Assembly (NCBI GenBank): GCA_030640905.1
Contig: DAOWIM010000318.1
Coordinates: forward strand, 1 to 11,874
Source: a bacterium
GTDB taxonomy: Bacteria > Zixibacteria > MSB-5A5 > GN15 > FEB-12
Direction of reading: 5' to 3'
Length of the DNA stretch: 11,874 bases
In this document: piece by piece, positions 1-6,872 of the stretch
Layout of the letters: each line of letters starts with the position of its first letter
Position numbering within the stretch: the stretch's first letter is position 1
The notes under the pieces: generated by a model
Told to the model about the DNA's origin: nothing
Database searches by the model: none
What the model saw: the letters and a program-made list of their open reading frames with translations, nothing else
Translations under genes and position numbers: made by a program

Positions 1-1
1 G

Positions 2-34
2 GGGATTCTGAAATTCTTCAAGCGCTTCATGTAA
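2..34 (+). CDS. Possible C-terminal tail of an upstream gene (partial)
   Basis: One plus-strand frame reads GILKFFKRFM and then TAA at 32-34, followed about 23 bases later by a terminator hairpin that also works on this strand. That is the arrangement expected for the end of a gene converging on the ABC operon. Only ten codons are visible, so no family can be named. The competing reading is a minus-strand gene starting with ATG at 30-28 (MKRLKNFRIP), but that ATG has no clear ribosome binding site. Confidence 0.2.
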   Translation, partial: GILKFFKRFM

Positions 35-57
35 ACATTCAGATCTAGATAGATACA

Positions 58-89
58 AAAAAGAGCAGGCCGTTTGGTCTGCTCTTTTT
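58..89. terminator. Bidirectional rho-independent terminator
   Basis: A perfect 11-bp inverted repeat, AAAAAGAGCAG (58-68) and CTGCTCTTTTT (79-89), encloses a 10-base loop. On the minus strand the hairpin ends in a run of T followed by GTATC, which would terminate the DUF4340 gene that stops at 116. On the plus strand it ends in TTTTTCTTTG, so it can also stop a gene arriving from the left. Symmetrical U-tracts are typical of the space between convergent genes. Confidence 0.85.
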
Positions 90-115
90 CTTTGCGTTTG
101 ATTTGACGCCGATCA

Positions 116-1462
116 CTATTTGTTGACCAACAAGTCGCTGCGAGTCAGATGCAGCTTTTCAAAACTCTCCGCCGATATAACGTAGTACCATTTGGCAAAA
201 CGATGATTCAGTCGGTCAGCATGGTTCCGACCATCGTCAACATCACGCAACCACTGTTTGTGGGCTTGATCCAAATCTTTGTTGGTACGATCTCTATCGG
301 TGAGTAAGCTGTCGGGCTTGTTTTGAAAATCGGTGTTGGACGGTTTGGTCGGTTCCGGGAATGTTGATTGATCGAACTCGGTTGTTACAAACAGATACCG
401 GTTCTCAGCCGGACCTTCCTGTTGATTCCGATCACCTGTTCCCGATGTAACCGCATCGCCGGTACCATAGACAACCTCGCCAAATCTCAGCGTGTATGTC
501 ACACCCGCTTTCATCTGGAAGTTGAGCTCACCTTCGTTGGAAAGCAGCCGACCGTCACGAGCAAAGAAATACCCCTTGCTCTGAAGCGACCGAGCATCGA
601 CCTGCGACACCGCTGAACCGGCATCAATCAAGTCTTGGGCCAGCCCTTCCGGTTTCGGTCGCACTCCCACAATGGTCAACTCATCAAGCGTGCTTAGGAA
701 CGCCTCTATTGTAGTGGAATCGACCTGCTTGTTGCCCATGCGATTTGCCTGCCACGTCTGATCCTTGAGAGTCAGGATTACGACATCGCGTTGATCGACC
801 GAGCGCGAACGTTCGTTGATGGAATAATCTTTCAACTCAATTCTCGTGATATCAGACTTAGCGACCAAAAGAAGGTCAGTCTCGATCCAGTCTTCAAACT
901 TCGTTGAGATATCAATATCCATCCGCACGGCGTAAACGCGTTTTTGATCAGGGACACGCACAAAGCGGAACCCGGGGCGTCCTTCGACCTCACGACCAAC
1001 AATAAAGTCGGCCAGTATCTTGCCGCCACTATCTTTGAGCGTTATGCGCTGGCCGCGACCAACCAACCCGGCTGTTTCATCGAGCGGATCAATCACGCCG
1101 AGGGACTCATGGTCCGAGACATTGTCGGAACGGAAATCATCTTTCTTAATTCCGATTACGCCCGCAGCTGTCTGCGCGAGACGATCTGCACCATCGGCAG
1201 GGTGATCGTGATGCGACGGAATCGTCCAGATACCATTATTATTGATAACCTTGAATGGTTTTTTGGCGCCCGACTCTTCGTTGTATTCAATTACTTCCAA
1301 TACGGCGGCAGCATTCGGATCGGTGAAGTCTTCGAAAAATGACTCCCCCTGATCCAGGAATGCATCCGGAGTGATCCTTCCGGGAGCCATGAAGAAGGCA
1401 ATCACCGCCAGAACAACGGCCGCTCCGGCCATTATCAACGTTTTTTTATTCTCTTCCATCAT
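116..1462 (-). CDS. DUF4340 domain protein, membrane anchored, of GldFG-type ABC operon
   Basis: The protein is 448 residues long (447 if the second ATG is used). A short charged N-terminus (MMEENKK) leads into one hydrophobic segment at about residues 9-25, and the rest is soluble and probably extracytoplasmic. The region from about residue 70 to 250, with alternating strands, a G-R-Q-x-I-T-L-K motif and a D-W-I-E-T-D-L-L block, resembles the DUF4340 family, usually found beside ABC-2 permeases of the GldF/GldG type. The C-terminal third is polar, with many Asp, Asn and Arg residues. The gene follows the permease fusion with its ATG sharing one base with the permease stop (TAATG), so translation is probably coupled. 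AAGGAG lies 3 bases before the first ATG (1462) and 6 before the second (1459); the second has better spacing. Its molecular function is unknown; it is presumably an accessory subunit of the transporter. Confidence 0.85.
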   Translation of the reverse strand: MMEENKKTLIMAGAAVVLAVIAFFMAPGRITPDAFLDQGESFFEDFTDPNAAAVLEVIEYNEESGAKKPFKVINNNGIWTIPSHHDHPADGADRLAQTAAGVIGIKKDDFRSDNVSDHESLGVIDPLDETAGLVGRGQRITLKDSGGKILADFIVGREVEGRPGFRFVRVPDQKRVYAVRMDIDISTKFEDWIETDLLLVAKSDITRIELKDYSINERSRSVDQRDVVILTLKDQTWQANRMGNKQVDSTTIEAFLSTLDELTIVGVRPKPEGLAQDLIDAGSAVSQVDARSLQSKGYFFARDGRLLSNEGELNFQMKAGVTYTLRFGEVVYGTGDAVTSGTGDRNQQEGPAENRYLFVTTEFDQSTFPEPTKPSNTDFQNKPDSLLTDRDRTNKDLDQAHKQWLRDVDDGRNHADRLNHRFAKWYYVISAESFEKLHLTRSDLLVNK

Positions 1463-4137
1463 TAGCTCCTTAGCCTTCTGACAGCAGCCGCACTGTCACG
1501 TTCGCGACGACGACGTCTGAGGAATATCACTACACCGAGTGTAAAGACCGGGATAGGTGGCAGCGTAACGGCCAGGGTCCTGATCCGACTCTGAATCTGC
1601 TTGATCGCGGTTTCGGTGTTTTCTTTGCTGCGCTGAATCGTAGCCTCTTTTCTGGCTTCAATATTCGCACGCAGGACTTCAAACCGTCGGTTCTCGGCTT
1701 CCTGAAGATTGCGTGCCATGATCTGCTTGGCCTGAGCATCGAGGTCGTCACGATTCTGCACTTCGGCAACTTTTTCGTTAAGACGACGCTGCGCTTCACC
1801 GAGAGCTAACTGGGCTTTTTCTTCAGCTTCCTTTTCCTCGGAGAGGCGTTGCTCAAGATACTCAGCGGTCTGTGCTTCGACCGTCTCGAGAGTACGATGC
1901 TTCACCCGTTTTTTCCGTAGATCAATAAACGATTCATCACCTACCAGCATGTCGATACTGTTAAGAAAGAACGTAACGTTATCGAAGTTGTACCCGGCAA
2001 TCGCCTGCGAACGGATCTGGAAAAATTGTTCCGAGATGAAATCAAGGTCAGCAATAACGATGGCATTGATTTTTTTCTGGGAACGGTCATCGATCGCTTT
2101 GCTATCCACACCACCCTGAAAACCAAAGACTCGCGCAGCCATGATGTATGATTCGTTGCTGGGGACACGGCGAACGTTGCGATTGATCGATAGTCCAAAG
2201 AAGCTGCGCTGTACCACCTGCTGCCAGTTGAGCATACCGGATGCACGCCCGGTCCGCAGAAGGGGCTGGAATTCAAAGCCGTCAACAGCGCCTTTGAAGA
2301 GATAGCCGGGGTAAATCGCGACCAGTTCCTGAAGACCTGAAGTGGCTCTGTAGGTCGAGCTGAAAATCTCGGCCGTCTCGTTACCATCGCCGAGGAAAAT
2401 TATCTCCGGCGGCAGTGAACTCAGATCGGGATGAGGGTTGTAGCTATCCCATACCAACTGCGATGGTCCCCAACCGATACCGATCTCAGCCATGAAATTC
2501 CGGATGTTACCTTTAGGTTCTTCCTGTGGCGCTTGATTTTGCATAAATGGATTCATCTGAGCGCCGGCCGGTACTGATGGTGACATCGAGGGATCAATCG
2601 CCGGAAGCGGGTCGATCAGCAGAAGGGTAGGAGAACCCTGCAGAACATAGGCCCGCAGGTTATCCATCTGCGATTGAGTCAGCGATGATGGCAGAGCCAC
2701 GACCAGGGCGTCCATCTCCTGCGTGATCGGAGCATCGGCGGACACCTGAATAACGTCGTACTGACGCTTCAACTCCGCGACAACCGACCATGGCGGCGAA
2801 CTGGCCATCGTCTTATAATCGAAACCACCAAAGAGTTTCACCTTCGTCTCCAGCACACCGACCGTCTTACGGTGTGATTTGGAAACAACCCGGATGCTGC
2901 GAATCAACTCATATTCAACCGGAAGGCCCCGATCAAAAAACGGAACGACTTCCTCACGGGCGCCGCTGGTGAAAGCTACGCCCATAAAAACCTGAGACGT
3001 GCTTGAACGTGCGCTTTCAGTCACGAGCACTTCCCGGGGAAGAATATTGAATTTCTCGCGGGCGTCGCGGGCTTCATCGGTGAACGGTTCGGTGTCGTGA
3101 ATAAGAAGCTGGATGCGATCACCGGCGATAGCAGAAATCTCGGAAAGCTTACCAAGCAAATTGGCTCGTGTCTCTACATATGCCCGAGGTACTTCGGGAC
3201 TCATAAATGCCTGTATCAACACCGGACGATCATCGGGTAGTTCGTCAAGCAGTTGTTCGGTCTCATCGGAAAGCGAATGCAACTGCTCTCCGGTGGTATC
3301 AAGGCGGAAACCGCCGCGCCCAATTATCACGGTGATAGCTATCGTTGCTACAACAACCGCCAGCGCTCGCACCACCTGATGGACCCAGTAGCGGTAGCCC
3401 CCCGCACTCAGCGGCCAGTGGCGACGTCCGATTATGATGACGTTCAGATAAAGCGCGACCGTCACCACCGAACTGAAATATAACAGACCCTTAAGACTTA
3501 CCACTCCTCGAGCGAAATCGGAGAAGTAGCTATGCACGCCCAGCGGGGCTAACATTGATTGAAGAGACTCGCTCACTACCCAACGTGGCGAGTCAACCAG
3601 CACTAAGGCCGAGCAGAACACCGCCCCAAGAACAAAACCAATGGTGGCATTGGCCGTAAAGAGCGAGGCCAACATGCCAACCGCCAGCAAAGCCAGACCA
3701 ATCAGCCAGTATCCTAAGTAGTTGGCGAACATCAGGCCGATATCGGGACTGCCCAGCCAGAACAAAACCAACACGTGGCTCAATGACAGTAACAACGAAG
3801 CGGTATAGATGCCGACTACCGAGAGATACTTGCCCAGAACGACTTCCAGATCGGAAGCGGGCAGAGTCAGCAACAACTCATCGGTGCCCTGTCTGCGCTC
3901 ATCAGCCCACACGCCCATAGTGACGGCGGGGACGAACAGGATCAACAGCAACGGGAAAAAATCGTTGAGCTGATCAAGGTTGGCCAGATTGTTGGCAAAG
4001 AAACGTTCCTGCCAGAAAGCTGCCGCAGCACTCAAGAATATGAACAAGGTGATAAATACGTAGCCGGTCGGGATGCTAAAATAGGTTCGCAGGTTGCTTT
4101 TACAGATTACCGCGACTGTATTTTTATTAAACGCCAT
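1462..4137 (-). CDS. Fused ABC-2 permease (GldF-like) and GldG-like auxiliary protein
   Basis: The 891-residue protein begins at ATG 4137 (MAFNKN), with AGGAGG six bases upstream; a 14-residue upstream extension (MGATRCRQ...) has no such site and overlaps the ATPase more deeply. Residues about 20-240 form a polytopic ABC-2 permease with around six hydrophobic segments and the diagnostic WADERRQGTDELLLTLP (77-93). A further membrane segment (about 257-273) leads into a GldG-like region starting with F-R-L-D-T-T ... H-S-L-S-D-E-T (277-293), the ABC_transp_aux type of extracytoplasmic domain. Residues about 745-850 are highly charged and rich in Glu, Gln, Arg and Ala, predicting a long coiled coil. 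A last membrane segment (about 855-872) ends in an Arg-rich cytoplasmic tail. In Bacteroidetes gliding operons GldF and GldG are separate proteins, so this is a fusion. The gene overlaps the ATPase by 11 bases. Confidence 0.88.
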   Translation of the reverse strand: MAFNKNTVAVICKSNLRTYFSIPTGYVFITLFIFLSAAAAFWQERFFANNLANLDQLNDFFPLLLILFVPAVTMGVWADERRQGTDELLLTLPASDLEVVLGKYLSVVGIYTASLLLSLSHVLVLFWLGSPDIGLMFANYLGYWLIGLALLAVGMLASLFTANATIGFVLGAVFCSALVLVDSPRWVVSESLQSMLAPLGVHSYFSDFARGVVSLKGLLYFSSVVTVALYLNVIIIGRRHWPLSAGGYRYWVHQVVRALAVVVATIAITVIIGRGGFRLDTTGEQLHSLSDETEQLLDELPDDRPVLIQAFMSPEVPRAYVETRANLLGKLSEISAIAGDRIQLLIHDTEPFTDEARDAREKFNILPREVLVTESARSSTSQVFMGVAFTSGAREEVVPFFDRGLPVEYELIRSIRVVSKSHRKTVGVLETKVKLFGGFDYKTMASSPPWSVVAELKRQYDVIQVSADAPITQEMDALVVALPSSLTQSQMDNLRAYVLQGSPTLLLIDPLPAIDPSMSPSVPAGAQMNPFMQNQAPQEEPKGNIRNFMAEIGIGWGPSQLVWDSYNPHPDLSSLPPEIIFLGDGNETAEIFSSTYRATSGLQELVAIYPGYLFKGAVDGFEFQPLLRTGRASGMLNWQQVVQRSFFGLSINRNVRRVPSNESYIMAARVFGFQGGVDSKAIDDRSQKKINAIVIADLDFISEQFFQIRSQAIAGYNFDNVTFFLNSIDMLVGDESFIDLRKKRVKHRTLETVEAQTAEYLEQRLSEEKEAEEKAQLALGEAQRRLNEKVAEVQNRDDLDAQAKQIMARNLQEAENRRFEVLRANIEARKEATIQRSKENTETAIKQIQSRIRTLAVTLPPIPVFTLGVVIFLRRRRRERDSAAAVRRLRS

Positions 4138-4903
4138 CGGTCGCCTCCTGCGGTCTTGCCGACATCGAGTTGCGCCCATAGTCGGTCATTTCATAGAAGG
4201 CTTTCTCAAGCGTATCCTGTTTGATCAACTCAGCGGGAGTGCCGTCGAACACCAACCGACCGTTATGAACAAAAAGGACACGATCGGCCACTGCTTCAAC
4301 TTCCTGCAGAATGTGAGTGGATATCAGGATCGTTTTCGACTGGCGGAGGTTGCCGATGTTGGTACGGAAGTCTCGTATCTGGTTGGGATCAAGACCGGCT
4401 GTTGGCTCGTCCATTATCAGTACTTCCGGATCATGCAAAAGTGCTTGAGCCAGTCCGGTCCGCTGACGGTAACCACGGGAAAGTTTGCCGGTCGGTTTTT
4501 CCAGAACCTGCTGCAGCGCACACAGGTCAACCACCCTCTCAATTCTGCTGTCCAATTCGCGGTCCTTATATCCACGCACACCCCCGAAAAACCGGAGCAG
4601 TTCAAGCGGTGTCATATCCAGATAAAGCGGGCCGTTTTCCGGAAGATACCCCAGCCGCCGAGCGATCTCAATCCGGTTGGTAAAGACATCAAGGCCTGCC
4701 ACCGAGGCTTTTCCCGAACTGGCGCCAAGAAATCCTGAGAGGATTTTCATGGTTGTCGATTTACCGGCGCCGTTGGGGCCAAGGAACGCGACCACTTGTC
4801 CGCGAGGAATCGAAAAGGTGATATTTTCAATAGCGACAAATGAGCCGTAGTACTTACTCAAACCTTCGGCGGCGATCATCGCTTTGTTTCCAGGTTCGGC
4901 CAT
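4127..4903 (-). CDS. ABC transporter ATP-binding protein, GldA-like
   Basis: This 258-residue cytoplasmic ATPase should power the adjoining permease. In order, it shows Walker A GPNGAGKST (42-50), the Q-loop region GYLPEN (85-90, Glu in place of the usual Gln, as in many GldA/CcmA-type ATPases), the signature LSRGYRQR (141-148) instead of LSGGQ, Walker B VLIMDEP (161-167, catalytic Glu166), the D-loop GLD (170-172) and the switch His197. The LSxGYRQR signature and the L-P-E-N-x-P-L-Y block are typical of GldA-like members of the ABC-2 drug/gliding group. The start is taken at ATG 4903, because AGAGG lies 8 bases upstream; the in-frame TTG at 4909 is only 2 bases from it. The final codons overlap the start of the permease gene, so the first two genes are translationally coupled. 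The exported substrate, if any, is unknown. Confidence 0.93.
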   Translation of the reverse strand: MAEPGNKAMIAAEGLSKYYGSFVAIENITFSIPRGQVVAFLGPNGAGKSTTMKILSGFLGASSGKASVAGLDVFTNRIEIARRLGYLPENGPLYLDMTPLELLRFFGGVRGYKDRELDSRIERVVDLCALQQVLEKPTGKLSRGYRQRTGLAQALLHDPEVLIMDEPTAGLDPNQIRDFRTNIGNLRQSKTILISTHILQEVEAVADRVLFVHNGRLVFDGTPAELIKQDTLEKAFYEMTDYGRNSMSARPQEATDGV

Positions 4904-4920
4904 TGGCAATACCTCTTTCT

Positions 4921-4926
4921 ATTATA
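4921..4926 (-). promoter_or_regulatory. Possible -10 box of the ABC operon
   Basis: The minus strand carries a perfect TATAAT (complement of ATTATA at 4921-4926) shortly before the ATPase gene. I see no good -35 at 16-18 bases from it; the best hexamers are A-rich. Transcription from here would give a leader of only about 11 bases, with the start point falling inside the ribosome binding site. The match is therefore suggestive rather than secure. Confidence 0.35.
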
Positions 4927-4952
4927 GTACAAATATCTCTTTTATTTCCGGG

Positions 4953-4971
4953 CTCAATCCCGTCGATTGAG
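4953..4971. promoter_or_regulatory. Perfect inverted repeat, candidate operator
   Basis: CTCAATC (4953-4959) and GATTGAG (4965-4971) form a perfect 7-bp dyad around CCGTC. It sits about 27 bases upstream of the TATAAT on the minus strand, where activators or repressors often bind. It has no T-tract, so it is unlikely to be a terminator. No regulator gene is nearby and no second copy was noticed. Confidence 0.3.
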
Positions 4972-5078
4972 AAGAGAAAATACTAATCTGATCCTGTTCT
5001 GTCAATACCGGTGAATCCAGCGGTTTGCCGCCTTGAAGTTGCATTATCCTCTGTCATTGTCCCGGTCCCAAATACGGC

Positions 5079-5107
5079 TTGACCGGGTCGAGACAAGGAT
5101 GTAAGCT
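5079..5107 (+). promoter_or_regulatory. Weak sigma-70-like promoter for the metallophosphoesterase
   Basis: TTGACC (5079-5084) followed after 17 bases by TAAGCT (5102-5107) is a fair -35 and a poor -10; the latter keeps only the first, second and last bases of TATAAT. A 7-bp inverted repeat, CCCGGTC (5061-5067) and GACCGGG (5081-5087), overlaps the -35. TTGACCGG recurs at 5142-5149. The predicted leader would be about 60 bases. Confidence 0.3.
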
Positions 5108-5176
5108 TCTGTAACTGTTGAATGAAAGCACCCCGGAGGGGTTGACCGGCACAACTGAAATATGAGGACAAATCCA

Positions 5177-6253
5177 ATGACTTTTTCCCGAGCAACTTTT
5201 CTTTTGATTGCTATTATCTGTGCGCTGCTGATTGCCTGTGAGTCCAGTTGTGACAATAACAATCCGACGATAACATCGGCCAGTTCGATCGAAGCGACCG
5301 GCGGAATCTTCTTTTGCTACCAACCCGAGGGAATTGATCTGGACAATCCCAACACAGCAATCTCGTTTGAGAAATACCCGTCGTGGTTGACAGCCGATAC
5401 TGACAGTCTCTACGGTACGCCGCCCGATGGTTTCGGCGACACCAGTTTTGTTGTAATCGCATCCAACCGTTCGTCCGCTGACACTCTGGAGATCGCCATT
5501 GATATGATTCCCTGCCTGGTTGTCTATGGTGATACCCGTACCTACCATGATACCCATCGGCAGGTTGTGGCCGGAATCACTGGCGTTTATCCGGCGACAG
5601 TTTTTCACACTGGTGATCTTGTCGACGACGGTCGCGTGGCCGCTCAATGGGACAGTTTCAATCTTATCACCGAGCAGATGAGAGCCTCCGCTGAGTTTTT
5701 CCCTGCGGCAGGTAATCACGAAAAGCAATCACAATTGTACTTTGATAATTTCGAACTGCCCGGTAACGAACAATGGTACTCGGTTGATCGAAACGGTATT
5801 CACTTTATCGTTCTTAACAGTTACGTAGCCACTGATCCTGTCAGTGAGCAGTACCAGTGGCTGGAGAATGATCTGGCTCAAATCTCCGATTCGACCAATT
5901 TTACCATTGTGATCTTCCACCACCCACCGTACAGCACCGGACCACATACTGAGGATGAAAGAGGCTTGAGAGATACATGGGTTCCGCTTTTTGAGCAGTA
6001 TGGTGTTGATGTGGTCTTCAACGGTCACGATCACTGTTATGAACGATCATTTTGTGGCGGTATCTATTACATTGTCACCGGTGGTGGCGGAGCGCCGCTG
6101 TACGATCAGGAAAGGCAACATGAGTGCAGCCAGATATTTCTCAAGTCGTTTCACTTTTGTAAGCTGTCAACGATCAACGACCGGTTGATTGTCAATGTCT
6201 ATGATTTGGCTGGGGAACAGATAGACCGCTTTGAACTTCTATCAGGTTGTTGA
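5177..6253 (+). CDS. Lipoprotein calcineurin-like metallophosphoesterase
   Basis: The 358-residue product starts MTFSRATFLL and has a lipobox LIAC with Cys21, so it is probably exported and lipid anchored. Residues about 30-112 form a beta-rich module (PSWLTADTDSLYGTPPDGFGD) resembling a putative Ig (He_PIG) domain. The catalytic domain follows with the expected metal-binding motifs: GDTR (118-121), GDLVDDG (146-152), GNHE (179-182), HHPPY (248-252) and GHDHCYER (283-290). This resembles the purple-acid-phosphatase-like branch of the family, which hydrolyses phosphoesters with two metal ions; the substrate is unknown. ATG 5177 is preferred because GAGG lies 9 bases upstream; the ATG at 5162 contributes to that site and has no site of its own. 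The stop codon lies inside a TGTTGAAAAA block shared with another gene end in this window. Confidence 0.88.
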   Translation: MTFSRATFLLIAIICALLIACESSCDNNNPTITSASSIEATGGIFFCYQPEGIDLDNPNTAISFEKYPSWLTADTDSLYGTPPDGFGDTSFVVIASNRSSADTLEIAIDMIPCLVVYGDTRTYHDTHRQVVAGITGVYPATVFHTGDLVDDGRVAAQWDSFNLITEQMRASAEFFPAAGNHEKQSQLYFDNFELPGNEQWYSVDRNGIHFIVLNSYVATDPVSEQYQWLENDLAQISDSTNFTIVIFHHPPYSTGPHTEDERGLRDTWVPLFEQYGVDVVFNGHDHCYERSFCGGIYYIVTGGGGAPLYDQERQHECSQIFLKSFHFCKLSTINDRLIVNVYDLAGEQIDRFELLSGC

Positions 6254-6272
6254 AAAAGCGTTCTTGCTATGA
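6248..6272 (+). repeat. Copy 1 of a short element starting TGTTGAAAAA
   Basis: TGTTGAAAAA (6248-6257), followed 7 bases later by TGCTATGA (6265-6272), matches the minus strand at 10920-10890, where the same two blocks are 13 bases apart. The stop codon of the metallophosphoesterase (TGA, 6251-6253) is part of the first block. The repeat may be an insertion remnant or a dispersed 3'-end element; two copies are too few to decide. Confidence 0.45.
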
Positions 6273-6295
6273 GTTTACTGTAACGTGCGGTTGAG

Positions 6296-6372
6296 GACGG
6301 GCGACGTAAAGCCGCCCTCTACGCGAGACGATAGCCCCTCATCGCGTAGCGGCGGGCTTTATGTCCGCCGTC
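6296..6372. repeat. Long imperfect palindrome, REP/BIME-like
   Basis: Arms of 31 bases (6296-6326 and 6342-6372) pair at 25 positions plus one G-T wobble around a 15-base centre. Each arm can also fold alone: GGGCG (6299-6303) with CGCCC (6313-6317), and GGCGG (6351-6355) with CCGCC (6365-6369). The element is therefore two GC-rich mini-hairpins in opposite orientation, like paired REP units. It lacks a T-tract, so it is not a standard terminator, though it could protect both converging mRNAs at their 3' ends. Its right edge overlaps the stop codon of the DUF1893 gene. Confidence 0.75.
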
Positions 6373-6742
6373 ATAGCTCTTCGGAACTCTTGCCGACTGC
6401 CATTTTTTCCCAGCGACACATATCCTGGGATGCTACCCCCATCAGGTAGGTAACTTTCTCTTTAGCTTCAAACGGTATGGCGTGTTCATCAAGAACAACA
6501 GCGCCGCCTTCGCTGATCGTACCGGTGTTCACTTTGATCGGCTTGATCCGAGACATCAACAGAGCTGCCGCTCGCCCGACATAGCGATCAAACATGGTGA
6601 CATCATTCCGCCCCAGTTCAGTCTGTCCAAGATAGGCTACCAGCGGTCGGAGGTCGGAATCGTCAGATTCAAAAGCAACTTCATCGCCGTGAAAAACAAT
6701 CAGACTGGCAGTGGAACTCAGGAATTGGTCTTTCGTAAACAA
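6371..6742 (-). CDS. DUF1893 domain protein
   Basis: This 123-residue soluble protein has no signal peptide. It resembles DUF1893 (Thermotoga TM1506 type) along its whole length: an N-terminal L-I-V-F-H-G-D-E-V strand pair, F-D-R-Y-V-G-R-A-A-A-L-L (about 51-62), I-S-E-G-G-A-V-V-L-D-E-H (about 76-87), and a C-terminal D-M-C-R-W-E (about 107-112) where relatives commonly have a C-P-x-E-type motif. The family is reported to have a cytidine-deaminase-like fold, but no zinc-binding H/C-x-E and P-C-x-x-C pair is visible, so no deaminase activity is claimed. No ATG is available in this frame; TTG 6742 is chosen, with GAGG 11 bases upstream. It may be monocistronic, and it converges on the metallophosphoesterase across the palindromic element. 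Confidence 0.8.
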   Translation of the reverse strand: MFTKDQFLSSTASLIVFHGDEVAFESDDSDLRPLVAYLGQTELGRNDVTMFDRYVGRAAALLMSRIKPIKVNTGTISEGGAVVLDEHAIPFEAKEKVTYLMGVASQDMCRWEKMAVGKSSEEL

Positions 6743-6857
6743 ATCAGCGCTTGCCTCACCTGGTGTAGTTTTCGGTCGGCAAGTAACGATTGCAGATCGT
6801 TCCTGTCAAGAGCTTGCCACGATTGACCCGAGCTTGACATATTCTGACACCAAGAGG

Positions 6858-6869
6858 GACTGAACAGTC
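6858..6869. promoter_or_regulatory. Small dyad next to the hydrolase promoter
   Basis: GACTG AA CAGTC is a perfect 12-base dyad ending four bases before the TTGACA hexamer. Its place suggests a protein-binding site, but a dyad this short can arise by chance. Confidence 0.25.
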
Positions 6870-6872
6870 TGG

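Noticed and set aside
1..30. Minus-strand gene starting at ATG 30-28 (MKRLKNFRIP)
   Set aside because: No ribosome binding site is visible and only ten codons remain before the window edge; the plus-strand gene end is equally or more likely, so neither is claimed firmly.
944..1342. 132-residue plus-strand open frame inside the DUF4340 gene
   Set aside because: It is antisense to a well-formed gene that is translationally coupled to its operon partner.
4094..4738. 214-residue plus-strand open frame antisense to the ABC ATPase
   Set aside because: It lies wholly over the conserved ATPase and permease start, has no ribosome binding site of note and no recognisable domain; the ATPase motifs on the other strand are unambiguous.
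5054..5728. 224-residue minus-strand open frame
   Set aside because: It overlaps the first half of the metallophosphoesterase, whose metal-binding motifs and lipobox establish the coding strand.
6296..6372. Reading the long palindrome as an ordinary intrinsic terminator for the two convergent genes
   Set aside because: Neither strand has a T-run after the stem, and the sub-structure of two mini-hairpins fits a repeat element better. A role in 3'-end protection remains possible.
6834..6862. TTGACA at 6834-6839 as a second plus-strand promoter
   Set aside because: At 17 bases the -10 position is GGACTG, which is no match; the hexamer at 6873 is far better placed.
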